Below are positions 15,315 to 23,183 of a stretch of 31,238 nt of DNA, piece by piece. Below the pieces are notes generated by a model. The model was not told the DNA's origin. It saw only the letters and a list, made by a program, of their open reading frames with translations, and searched no databases. Numbering within the stretch: the first letter of the stretch is position 1; the number at the start of each line of letters is the position of its first letter. The stretch spans positions 1-31,238 of the forward strand of contig CAZPYA010000066.1 in assembly GCA_964590255.1 (NCBI GenBank), read 5' to 3'. The translations under genes and the position numbers were made by a program. This DNA is from JAKIYB01 sp964590255. GTDB taxonomy: Bacteria; Armatimonadota; Hebobacteria; CAIYQO01.

Positions 15315-16694
15315 ATGCACGTGCAGATGTCATATCGCGCATATCGTCGCGGCTTCACGCTGCTGGAGTTGTTGATCGTCATTGCGACGATCGTTGTCCT
15401 CGCGGCGATCATCTTCCCCATGGCCCGCGCCGCCACCGATAGCGCCAATCGCTCGGCCTGCGTCTCTAACCTGCACCAGATTGCCCAACTCATGGAAGCC
15501 TATAAGCAGGACTACGCCACCTACCCGGCGCCCTCCGGTCCCATCGGGCTGCACGGCATTCCCCAGGAAGGGATTACCGCGCTGGCGCTCACCGACGCAT
15601 CGATGGCCGCGAATGATTTCTGGTGCCCGGTCGATCCCTATGAGTCGCGTTTCGGCCGTGCTGCCGCTCCCGCGCCGCAGCGCGACCGGCGCGATTCCAC
15701 CTACAGCTACGGGTATAATTATTACGGCCTGGTGGCCGGCACCGACGGCCTGCCCTTCGCGCTCACCTCCGCGGATGCCGCCAAGTTCTTCTTCGATTCC
15801 GGCGATCCGAGCTGGGATTTGCAATTGATCGATATGACCACCGACGCCAGCGGCAACGTTGCCTATCGGCCACGCGCGCTCTTCCAGGGCGTGTGGAATA
15901 CGCTGGCGCCGCCCGATACGGTGATCACCTATTGTCTGAACCATCCCACCGCGAGACCGAAAACGCTTCCGGTGGTCACGACGGCGGGCGCAGCGTTAAT
16001 TATCCGCGCTTTCGCGCCCGGCGACGATCAGGGATCGTATCTCTCTGCCTCCGGCGTGGTCTCCCGGCGCCCGCTCAACGGCAGCAAACCGCCTATCGAC
16101 TGGCGGTTGAACAAAGCCTCCTATGCGAAGGGACAGCCCACGGATATCGAACTCTTCGGCGACGCGGCCGGCAACGAAAGCGCCACGCTGATGCCGGTGG
16201 TGGAGACATTCTATCGCAACTTCGATATCCACAACGAAGTCGGCGCCGTTGAGGCGGACGGCGCGGCCTGGTATAACTCCGGGGTGGATTGCGCGCCCGG
16301 TGACGTGATCATGCTGCGCGCCGCCGCGCGGTGGAATTATTATACTACAGCGCGGAATACCGACCGCGCGCACTGGGCGGCATTAGCCAATGGCCGAGAT
16401 TACGACACGCTATTCAATGATGACGGCGCGATCTTTTTTAATGCCGCCGGCAATCCGGTCGAAGTGGCGCATGGCACCTATCCCGCCAACATGGTGCTGC
16501 CCAACCAGCCGCATTGCCTGCTCATCGGCAAAATCGGCGACACCGGCGCCATCTTCCCGATTGGCAGCGCCGGCGCCTACGTCGTGAAACCTGGCGAGGC
16601 GGGCAGCCTCAAAATTTCTTTCAACGATACCACCGGCGATTATGCGGATAACAATGGCTGGTGCGAAGTCTGGTTCGGATTCTACCGACCGTAA
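15315..16694 (+). CDS. Type IV pilin-like (pseudopilin) protein with C-terminal LecA/PA-IL-like domain
   Basis: The N-terminus carries a class III signal: RRG then FTLLELLIVIATIVVLAAIIFPMA, with cleavage expected after G13 and the conserved Glu at position +5 (E18). The hydrophobic helix is the pilin spine, followed by the usual SACVSNLHQIAQLMEAYKQDY segment. A middle region (about 60-305) is unassigned. The last 150 residues (from about 310) match the LecA (PA-IL) beta-sandwich: PGDVIMLRAAARW, LLIGKIGDTGAIF (402-414), and FNDTTGDYADNNGW (436-449). Compared from memory with LecA, the calcium ligands Y36, D100, N107 and N108 correspond to Y343, D438, D445 and N446. It therefore probably displays a carbohydrate- or calcium-binding head. 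No pilus assembly genes are nearby. AGAGG 5 bp ahead supports the start. Confidence 0.85.
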   Translation: MHVQMSYRAYRRGFTLLELLIVIATIVVLAAIIFPMARAATDSANRSACVSNLHQIAQLMEAYKQDYATYPAPSGPIGLHGIPQEGITALALTDASMAANDFWCPVDPYESRFGRAAAPAPQRDRRDSTYSYGYNYYGLVAGTDGLPFALTSADAAKFFFDSGDPSWDLQLIDMTTDASGNVAYRPRALFQGVWNTLAPPDTVITYCLNHPTARPKTLPVVTTAGAALIIRAFAPGDDQGSYLSASGVVSRRPLNGSKPPIDWRLNKASYAKGQPTDIELFGDAAGNESATLMPVVETFYRNFDIHNEVGAVEADGAAWYNSGVDCAPGDVIMLRAAARWNYYTTARNTDRAHWAALANGRDYDTLFNDDGAIFFNAAGNPVEVAHGTYPANMVLPNQPHCLLIGKIGDTGAIFPIGSAGAYVVKPGEAGSLKISFNDTTGDYADNNGWCEVWFGFYRP

Positions 16695-16937
16695 ATCGTG
16701 CCGGAAATTCCCCGTGAGAGAACCCCTAGCATTGAGAAGGAATCTTGCGCGCCTGCGCGAATAACAGTAATGTCGCCGCGTCCGGAAAGGCGCAGGCTAC
16801 ACAGGGAGACTGGTCATCTCTGCTGCCCATCCTGGCCTGACGGCGTGCGCGCCGGCGCCGCGATGGGCAGTCGTTGCGTCACAGCGCAACCTCACCCCGG
16901 CCCTCTCCTCGAGGAGAGGGAGAGAAGTAGATATATT
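16695..16937. repeat. Leader of purB containing a perfect 20-bp palindrome
   Basis: This 243-bp stretch lacks a credible gene, although the purB frame stays open through it. At 16901-16920 there is a perfect 10-bp inverted repeat (CCCTCTCCTC/GAGGAGAGGG) preceded by CTCACCCCGGC. This is reminiscent of the pyrimidine-tract hairpins dispersed in intergenic regions of many GC-rich genomes. Only one copy occurs in this window, so its repetitive nature is inference. The G/A-rich right arm runs toward the purB start and could sequester or supply its ribosome-binding region. Confidence 0.45.
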
Positions 16938-18302
16938 ATGATCGAACGGTATAGTTTTCCGGAAATGCGCGCCGTCTGGGACGCCCAGGCGAAGTACGAC
17001 ACCTGGCTCGAAGTGGAGCTGCAGATTGCCGAAGCTTGGGCCGAACTCGGTGTCGTGCCTGTGGAGGCTGCCGTCGCCCTGCGGAAGAATGCGAAGGTTG
17101 ACGCCAAACGCGCCATCGAGTTAGAGGGGGAGACCCCGGGCAAAGAGGCAGACGGCAAAACGAAGCAGAGCACCCGCCACGACCTGATTGCCTTCCTCCA
17201 CGCTGTGTATGAGCACCTGGGCGAGGAGAAGAAGTGGCTCCACTATGGCGTCACCTCCTACGATATCGAAGACACCGCCACCTGCCTGCTGATGAAGCGC
17301 GCCGCCGCGATCATCCTCGCGGATATCGATGAGCTGGAAGCGGCCATCGCCGCGCGCGCCGTCGAACACAAGTGGAGCTATATGATGGGGCGCAGCCACG
17401 GCGTGCACGCCGAGCCGACCACCTTCGGGTTGAAGCTTTGCGTGTGGCTGGGTGAACTGCGCCGCCGCCGCGTTATGTTTGAGCGCGCGGTGGAAGGCAT
17501 CTCCGCCTGTAAAATTTCCGGCGCCGTCGGCACCTTCGCCAACGTCGACCCGCGCGTCGAAGAGATCGTCGCGAAGAACCTCGGTCTTACCCCGTCGCCG
17601 GCGGCCACCCAGGTGCTGCAGCGCGACCGCCACGCCGAGTATCTTGCCGCGCTGGCGGTGCTGGCGGGCAGCCTGGACCAGTTCGCCACGGAGATGCGCA
17701 ACCTGCAGCGCACCGACATTCTGGAGGTCGAAGAGCCGTTCCTGAAGGGGCAGCGCGGCTCCTCGGCGATGCCGCACAAGCGCAATCCCATCGTCAGCGA
17801 ACGCGTCAGCGGCATGGCCCGCTTGCTGCGCGGCAACCTCATCCCCGCGCTGGAAAACATGGCGCTGTGGCACGAACGTGATATCGCGCACTCCTCGGTA
17901 GAGCGCGTCATCATCCCGGATTCCTGCATTCTCATCGACTACATGCTGAAGAAATTCACCGTGGTGGTGAAGGGCATGGTAGTCTACGAGAAGCGCATGC
18001 TGAAGAACCTCTACGCCACCGGCGGTCTCTTCAACAGCGAAGCCGTCATGCTGGCCGCGGTGAAGAACGGGATGAATAAGGACGATGCCTACACCGCCGT
18101 GCAGCGAAACGCCATGGCCACCTGGGAGCAGATTCAGAACGATGAGCTGTCCGCCGACGCGCTGCAGCACTATTACATCGACCGGCTGACGGCCGATGAC
18201 GCGCTGGCGCAGTATCTGTCGGCCGCGGAGATCGAAAAAGCATTCGACTGGCGCAGCCATCTAAAGCATATTGAGGTATTCTATCAGCGGCTGGGTATTT
18301 GA
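16938..18302 (+). CDS. purB: Adenylosuccinate lyase PurB
   Basis: PurB catalyses two fumarate-releasing steps of purine synthesis: SAICAR to AICAR, and adenylosuccinate to AMP. The 454-residue protein shows the fumarase/aspartase superfamily signature SSAMPHKRNPI near residue 275, the catalytic histidine region GRSHGVHAEPTTFG near residue 150, and HERDIAHSSVERVIIPD near residue 315. The start is set at the ATG at 16938, giving the standard MIERYSFPEMRAVW N-terminus; the 80 open codons upstream are non-homologous leader. The Shine-Dalgarno match is poor (AGAAG about 12 bp ahead). It leads a plus-strand block with purS, purQ and purL, interrupted by membrane-protein genes. Confidence 0.96.
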   Translation: MIERYSFPEMRAVWDAQAKYDTWLEVELQIAEAWAELGVVPVEAAVALRKNAKVDAKRAIELEGETPGKEADGKTKQSTRHDLIAFLHAVYEHLGEEKKWLHYGVTSYDIEDTATCLLMKRAAAIILADIDELEAAIAARAVEHKWSYMMGRSHGVHAEPTTFGLKLCVWLGELRRRRVMFERAVEGISACKISGAVGTFANVDPRVEEIVAKNLGLTPSPAATQVLQRDRHAEYLAALAVLAGSLDQFATEMRNLQRTDILEVEEPFLKGQRGSSAMPHKRNPIVSERVSGMARLLRGNLIPALENMALWHERDIAHSSVERVIIPDSCILIDYMLKKFTVVVKGMVVYEKRMLKNLYATGGLFNSEAVMLAAVKNGMNKDDAYTAVQRNAMATWEQIQNDELSADALQHYYIDRLTADDALAQYLSAAEIEKAFDWRSHLKHIEVFYQRLGI

Positions 18303-18326
18303 CGCCGGCCGACACGGAGGTAACGC

Positions 18327-19031
18327 ATGCCAGGACGCGTGTTCCTGGGGGTAATCCTGATCCTGCTGGGAGCCGGCCTCCTGCTCGATCTGCTGGGCGT
18401 TTTCGCGCCGTACGGCACCAGTTTCGCCGCGTTGCTGCGGCTGTGGTGGCCGGTCATTATCGTCCTCATCGGCCTGAACTGGCTGGTGAAGGCTCCGCGC
18501 CATCCCTGGTGGCCGCTGCTGGTGATGGCCATCGGCGCGCTGATGTTGTTGAGCCGGCTGATGCCCGGATATGCCGAACGCTTCTGGCCCATCGCCGGCG
18601 CAGTGGCGCTGGTGCTGCTCGGTGTGCGCGCGCTGCTGCCGCGCGAGCGGGCGACGGCGGCGACTGTGCATGTCGCCAGCGCGACGCGGAAGGATTCCGC
18701 CGACGAGACGGTGCGCTATCACGTTTCGTTCAACGGACTGGAAGCGCGCAACACCTCTTCGGCATTTCGCGGGGGTGAGATCGAAGCGAGTTTCAGCGGG
18801 CTGAAGCTGGATCTGCGCGGGGCGGCGCTGGCGCCAGAAGGCGCGACGCTGGAGGTGCGCGCGGCTTTCAGCGGCGTGGAGATTCTGCTGCCGCCCGACT
18901 GGGTGCTGGCGATACATGACCAGGCGACGCTGGGCGCCGTGGAGGACACGACCGCCAACCCGAAAACCGGGACGCCCGTGCTGACGATCCACGCGGCGGC
19001 CACCATGGGCGCGATTGAACTGAAGAACTGA
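18327..19031 (+). CDS. LiaF/LiaI-like membrane protein
   Basis: The 234-residue protein has four closely spaced hydrophobic helices in its first 105 residues (VFLGVILILLGAGLLLDLL, LLRLWWPVIIVLIGLNWL, LLVMAIGALMLLS and the segment ending at VALVLLGVRALLP), the LiaI-LiaF-type membrane module. The C-terminal half (about 120-234) is a repetitive beta-rich domain with FSGLKLDLRGA and FSGVEILLPPDW, similar to the LiaF/YvqF cell-envelope-stress domain. In Firmicutes, LiaF restrains the LiaRS envelope-stress system; no such kinase is visible here. GGAGG 6 bp before the ATG is an excellent start signal. It sits 24 bp after purB and 28 bp before purS, so it is probably co-transcribed with purine genes. 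Confidence 0.75.
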   Translation: MPGRVFLGVILILLGAGLLLDLLGVFAPYGTSFAALLRLWWPVIIVLIGLNWLVKAPRHPWWPLLVMAIGALMLLSRLMPGYAERFWPIAGAVALVLLGVRALLPRERATAATVHVASATRKDSADETVRYHVSFNGLEARNTSSAFRGGEIEASFSGLKLDLRGAALAPEGATLEVRAAFSGVEILLPPDWVLAIHDQATLGAVEDTTANPKTGTPVLTIHAAATMGAIELKN

Positions 19032-19059
19032 ACACCATTTCCCAAAGGGGGAGTTTTTG

Positions 19060-19329
19060 ATGCTATTTCATGTACAGGTAGAGATCACCTTGAAGCCGAC
19101 CGTGATGGACGCGCAGGGTTCGACCATTGAACGCGCACTGCACAAAATGGGCCATGCCGGCGTCGGGAACGTGCGCATCGGCAAGTTCGTCACCATGGAG
19201 ATCGACGCCGCCACCGCCGACGCCGCGCGCCTCGCTGGTGAGGAGATGTGCCGCGAGTTGCTGGCGAACCCGATCATCGAGCAGTTCGCCGTGCACGTGG
19301 TCGAGGCAGAGAAAGCGAGCGTCGCATGA
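19060..19329 (+). CDS. purS: Phosphoribosylformylglycinamidine synthase subunit PurS
   Basis: PurS bridges PurQ and the short form of PurL in the FGAM synthase complex, the fourth step of purine synthesis. The 89-residue size and the sequence VEITLKPTVMDAQGSTIERAL then VRIGKFVTMEID match the family closely. The ATG at 19060 is preferred to the TTG one codon earlier; AAAGGGGGAG lies just upstream. The stop overlaps the purQ start in an ATGA junction, so translation is coupled. Confidence 0.95.
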   Translation: MLFHVQVEITLKPTVMDAQGSTIERALHKMGHAGVGNVRIGKFVTMEIDAATADAARLAGEEMCRELLANPIIEQFAVHVVEAEKASVA

Positions 19330-20039
19330 AATTCGGCGTCGTCAATTTCCCCGGCTCCAATTGTGATGCCGACTGCCATGACGCCATTGCGGCCGTCACC
19401 GGGCAGGAAGTGCGCTACGTGTGGCACGAGGAAACCGATATCAGCGATATCGACTGCATTGTGCTGCCCGGCGGCTTCTCCTACGGCGATTACCTGCGCT
19501 GCGGCGCGGTCGCTCGCTTCTCGCCGGTGATGGGCGAAGTGGTGAAGCACGCCGCCATCGGCCGCTTTGTCATCGGCATTTGCAACGGTTTTCAGGTGCT
19601 TGTCGAGGCCGGCCTGCTGCCTGGCGCGCTGTATCGCAACGCGGGGCTGAAGTTCGTCTGCAAGCCGCAATCGCTGCGCATCGAGCGCACGGATATCGCG
19701 TTCACCCACTTCTACACGGCGAAGCAGGTGGTGGATTTCCCCATCGCCCACGGTGAAGGCCGCTATTTCGCCGATCCGGAGACGCTGGCGCGCATCGAAG
19801 GCGAAGGTCAGGTGGTCTTCCGCTACTGCACGCCGGACGGTCAGGTCATTCCAGCGGCGAATCCGAACGGCTCGCTGAACAACATCGCCGGCATCTGCAG
19901 CGAAGGCGGCAACGTCCTCGGGCTGATGCCGCACCCGGAGCGCCGTTGCGACCGCCTCACCGGCGGCACTGACGGCAAGAAGCTCTTTAAGGGCCTGGTG
20001 GAAAGCATGCTGCTGAAAGCCATCAGCAGCCGGAGATAA
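19326..20039 (+). CDS. purQ: Phosphoribosylformylglycinamidine synthase subunit PurQ (glutaminase)
   Basis: PurQ is the class I glutamine amidotransferase that supplies ammonia to PurL for FGAM synthesis. The nucleophile elbow is GICNGFQVL (Cys near residue 87), the catalytic His lies in MPHPERR near the C-terminus, and the N-terminus FGVVNFPGSNCDAD is typical. Length is 237 residues. It overlaps purS by four bases (ATGA at 19326-19329). A small membrane ORF begins 2 bp after its stop, before purL. Confidence 0.97.
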   Translation: MKFGVVNFPGSNCDADCHDAIAAVTGQEVRYVWHEETDISDIDCIVLPGGFSYGDYLRCGAVARFSPVMGEVVKHAAIGRFVIGICNGFQVLVEAGLLPGALYRNAGLKFVCKPQSLRIERTDIAFTHFYTAKQVVDFPIAHGEGRYFADPETLARIEGEGQVVFRYCTPDGQVIPAANPNGSLNNIAGICSEGGNVLGLMPHPERRCDRLTGGTDGKKLFKGLVESMLLKAISSRR

Positions 20040-20041
20040 GC

Positions 20042-20191
20042 GTGCTCATCTTTGCGCAGCAGCCGACCGCCGTGCCGTCGCCTCCGCCGCATGACTGGAA
20101 GATGGTGGTCCTCATCGCCGTGGTCTTCATCATTGTCGTGCTGGCCGGGTGGGCGACATCATACGCTCGGCGTCGTGAGAGCGAGAAATAG
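20042..20191 (+). CDS. 49-residue single-pass membrane protein
   Basis: This small ORF begins with GTG (20042) 2 bp after the purQ stop, with GGAG placed 6 bp ahead and inside the end of purQ, an ideal coupled start. The product has a proline-rich N-terminus (QQPTAVPSPPPHDW), one strongly hydrophobic helix (about residues 22-40, rich in Val and Ile) and a basic tail (YARRRESEK), predicting N-out/C-in orientation by the positive-inside rule. It resembles small helper membrane proteins, but I recognise no family. The good ribosome-binding site and well-formed transmembrane segment argue that it is real. Confidence 0.6.
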   Translation: MLIFAQQPTAVPSPPPHDWKMVVLIAVVFIIVVLAGWATSYARRRESEK

Positions 20192-20213
20192 CCGCGTGAA
20201 AGGCGGGTGCGCC

Positions 20214-20813
20214 ATGGAAAACGGACCGGTGATGGATCTTCCAGGCGCGCCGGCGGCGAAACCCGGTCTGCCGGGGTGGGCGCTGGCTTTCATCGTTATC
20301 GGGCTGGTTGTCGTCGTCGGCGTGGCCGGCATGGTCGTCGTGCAGAGGCAAGGAAAGCCGCATGCGTATGCGTCCGTCGACGGGCGCTATACTATCGACT
20401 TCCCCGGCGCGCCGGCGGAAAGCACGAAGGATATTGCCACCGCCGCGGGAACCATCACCGCGCATATGACGATCTTCACCGACAAGTTCGGCGGCGCGTC
20501 GTATCAGGTGCATTACGTCGACTACCCATACGCGCGCTTCGGCAGTGTTGACGCGGAGGCTCGGTTGGAGATGGCGAAAAACGGCGCCGTAAACGCGATA
20601 CATGGCACGGTGGTGCAAGCGGAAGCCTTCACCCTGGGCGATTGCGACGGCATCGAGGCGTATGTGAGAATTCCGTCGATGCAGGATAAACAGATGCGCA
20701 TGTGGCTGGTGATGCACGGCGAGCGCATGTATACGCTGATCGCGCTGCCGGTCACCGGGCGGAATCGGGCGAAGATAGAGACGTTTTTTGACTCGTTTGC
20801 GATAACCGAGTAA
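20214..20813 (+). CDS. Single-pass membrane protein with exported alpha/beta domain
   Basis: This 199-residue protein has a short cytoplasmic N-terminus, one membrane helix (about 20-43) and an exported domain. The domain starts VDGRYTIDFPGAP, continues with YQVHYVDYPYARF, and ends MRMWLVMHGERMYTLIALP then FFDSFAI. This GRYxIDFPGxP-to-FFxSF pattern recurs in exported proteins of planctomycete-like bacteria and recalls PsbP-like folds, but no function is known to me. The ATG at 20214 has AAAGG about 10 bp ahead; an in-frame GTG at 20196 is an alternative. It is flanked by purQ and purL, and its role in or near purine synthesis, if any, is unclear. Confidence 0.65.
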   Translation: MENGPVMDLPGAPAAKPGLPGWALAFIVIGLVVVVGVAGMVVVQRQGKPHAYASVDGRYTIDFPGAPAESTKDIATAAGTITAHMTIFTDKFGGASYQVHYVDYPYARFGSVDAEARLEMAKNGAVNAIHGTVVQAEAFTLGDCDGIEAYVRIPSMQDKQMRMWLVMHGERMYTLIALPVTGRNRAKIETFFDSFAITE

Positions 20814-20848
20814 ATGCGTAGTGATTCACGTGGAAAGAGGCTGGGTCC

Positions 20849-23068
20849 ATGTCTGTTGAAGTCACCCGTCTGGAACAGGCCCTCGAACTGGGCATGAACG
20901 AGCAAGAATACCGGAACGTGCTGGAGATTCTCGGCCGCGAGCCGACCGGCACCGAGCTGGCGATGTATTCGGTGGAGTGGTCGGAGCACTGCGGCTATCC
21001 CCGCAGCCGGCCGCTGCTGCGCATGCTGCCGAAGGGCGGCAAGTATCCGACGATCGCGGAAGAAGACGCCGGCGGCATCGCCATCGGCGACGGATTGTAT
21101 GTCGTCTTCAAGATGGAGAGCCATAACCATCCCTCGCAGGTGGAGCCCAAGCAGGGCGCGGCAACGGGCATCGGCGGCATCATCCGCGACATCTTTACCA
21201 TGGGCGCCCGCCCGGTGGCGCTGCTCGACTCGCTGCGCTTTGGTGAGTTGGACAGCGACATCGGCAAGCACCTGCTGCAGGGCGTGGTGGACGGCATCCA
21301 GTTCTATGGCAACTGCGTGGGCGTGCCCACCGTCGGCGGAGAGATCTACTTCAACCACTCCTACCGCGACAACTGTCTGGTGAACGTGATGTGCGTGGGC
21401 ATCGCCCGCGAAGGCGAACTGGCCACCTCCAAGGCGAAGGGGGTGGGGAACCCCGTCTACGTGGTCGGCAACCGCACCGGTCGCGACGGCATCGGCGGCT
21501 GTTCTATTCTTGCCAGCCACGAGTTCAGCGAAGAAGATCAGAAGCGCCCGACGGTGCAGATCGGCGATCCGTTCACTGAGAAGTGTCTCATCGAGGCGAC
21601 GCTGGAGATGCTGGCGTCCGGCGCCGTCGTCGCCATTAAGGACATGGGCGCCGCCGGCATCACCTGCTCGACGGCTGAAATGGCTGCCGCCGGCGGGGTG
21701 GGCATGGACGTCGACCTTGCGAAGGTGCCGATGCGCGAGGAAGGCATGGAACCCTGGGAGATCATGATGTCCGAATCCCAGGAGCGCATGCTGGTGGAAG
21801 TGGAGCATGGGCGCGAAGCGGAGATCGAGGCCATCTTCGAAAAATGGGGCCTGATTGCCGCGAATATCGGCACCGTGATCGCGGAGTCGGTGATGCGCGT
21901 GCGCTTCCACGGCGAGATTGTCGCCGACGTGCCGTGCGAGTCGCTAGCCGCCGCCCCGGTCTACTACCTGCCCGCCGAGGAGCCGGCATGGCTGCCCGCG
22001 CTGCAGAATGCCGATTTGTCCGGCCTGCCGGAACCGGCTGATTTCAACTCGGCGATGCAGTCGCTTCTCTCCGCGCCGAACATCGCCAGCAAACGCTGGG
22101 CTTTCGAGCAATACGACCACATGGTGCAGACGAACACTACCGTGCCACCGGGCGCCGGCGATGCCGCGGTCATTCGCATCAAGGGGTCTGAGAAGGCGTT
22201 GGGCCTTACCGCCGACTGCAACAGCCGCTATTGCTATCTCGATCCATTCCTCGGCGCGCAGATCGCTTGCGCCGAAGCCGCGCGCAACCTGGTATGTGTC
22301 GGCGCCGATCCCGCAGCGGTCACCGACTGCCTCAACTTCGGCAATCCGGAGAAGCCGGACCGCTTCTGGCAGCTCAAGCGCGCCGTGGAAGGCATTTCCG
22401 CCGCCTGCACCGCGTTGAAGGTGCCGGTGGTCAGCGGCAACGTGAGCCTCTACAACGAAGGCCCGGAGGCTGCCGTCTTCCCAACGCCCACCATCGGCAT
22501 GGTCGGCGTGCTCGACCACGTCGACCAGCACTGCACCATGGGCTTCAAAAAGACCGGTCATCAGGTGGCGCTGGTCGGCGTCACCCGTCCCGAGCTGGGC
22601 GGTAGCGAATACCTGGCCGTCCTCCACGGGCAGGAAGCCGGCATGCCGCCGGCGCTGGACCTGGACACCGAAGTCGCTGTGCAGAATTTCGTGCTGGCGG
22701 CCATCCGCCGCGGCCTGGTGGCCAGCGCGCATGACTGTTCGGAAGGTGGGCTGGCGGTAACACTGGCCGAATCCGCCATCGCCGGCCATATCGGCGTCTC
22801 CGTTGCGCTCTCCCGCGTGGGGGGCCGCGCCGACATGGCGCTCTTTGCGGAGTCGCAGTCCCGCTTCGTCGTCTCCTGCACCGCCGAAGTCGTCGATGCT
22901 CTTTCCGCGCTGGCGGACGAGATGGGCGTCGACTTCCAGCTCATCGGCTCGGTGGGCGGCGATCGCGTGACCATGCTCGTGGACGGCGAGCATCTGGTCG
23001 ACCTGCCACTGTCGACGGTGAAAGACGCCTACGAGCGGCCGATTTTCGCCGCCCTCGGCGAAGCCTGA
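20849..23068 (+). CDS. purL: Phosphoribosylformylglycinamidine synthase subunit PurL (short form)
   Basis: PurL is the ATP-dependent synthetase of the FGAM complex. At 739 residues it is the short type that needs separate PurS and PurQ, both encoded just upstream. Characteristic segments are EWSEHCGYPRSR near residue 32, the ATP/Mg block FKMESHNHPSQVEPKQGAAT near residue 88, GNCVGVPTVGGE near 155, and in the second half SGNVSLYNE and CSEGGLAVTLAESA. An AGAGG stretch lies about 10 bp before the ATG. A clear terminator follows, so purL ends the operon. Confidence 0.97.
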   Translation: MSVEVTRLEQALELGMNEQEYRNVLEILGREPTGTELAMYSVEWSEHCGYPRSRPLLRMLPKGGKYPTIAEEDAGGIAIGDGLYVVFKMESHNHPSQVEPKQGAATGIGGIIRDIFTMGARPVALLDSLRFGELDSDIGKHLLQGVVDGIQFYGNCVGVPTVGGEIYFNHSYRDNCLVNVMCVGIAREGELATSKAKGVGNPVYVVGNRTGRDGIGGCSILASHEFSEEDQKRPTVQIGDPFTEKCLIEATLEMLASGAVVAIKDMGAAGITCSTAEMAAAGGVGMDVDLAKVPMREEGMEPWEIMMSESQERMLVEVEHGREAEIEAIFEKWGLIAANIGTVIAESVMRVRFHGEIVADVPCESLAAAPVYYLPAEEPAWLPALQNADLSGLPEPADFNSAMQSLLSAPNIASKRWAFEQYDHMVQTNTTVPPGAGDAAVIRIKGSEKALGLTADCNSRYCYLDPFLGAQIACAEAARNLVCVGADPAAVTDCLNFGNPEKPDRFWQLKRAVEGISAACTALKVPVVSGNVSLYNEGPEAAVFPTPTIGMVGVLDHVDQHCTMGFKKTGHQVALVGVTRPELGGSEYLAVLHGQEAGMPPALDLDTEVAVQNFVLAAIRRGLVASAHDCSEGGLAVTLAESAIAGHIGVSVALSRVGGRADMALFAESQSRFVVSCTAEVVDALSALADEMGVDFQLIGSVGGDRVTMLVDGEHLVDLPLSTVKDAYERPIFAALGEA

Positions 23069-23090
23069 ACTGCAAGCACACCCGTTATGT

Positions 23091-23121
23091 CGAATGCCCC
23101 CGTCAGGGGGCATTCGTGTTT
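23091..23121 (+). terminator. Rho-independent terminator after purL
   Basis: A perfect 11-bp stem (23091-23101 with 23106-23116), GTCA loop, then TGTTT. It lies 22 bp after the purL stop and closes the purine block. Confidence 0.85.
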
Positions 23122-23183
23122 CATCGGCGGCACAAGGTACGCTGGCAATGCCGTCGAATTGGTGATCAATCGGAGGAATGCAA

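Noticed and set aside
16698..16937. 80-residue N-terminal extension of PurB
   Set aside because: Covers a palindrome and non-coding-like sequence; the standard PurB N-terminus starts at 16938.
20522..21910. 462-codon minus-strand frame opposite purL
   Set aside because: No motif, His/Ala/Arg-rich composition and complete overlap with purL and the preceding gene.
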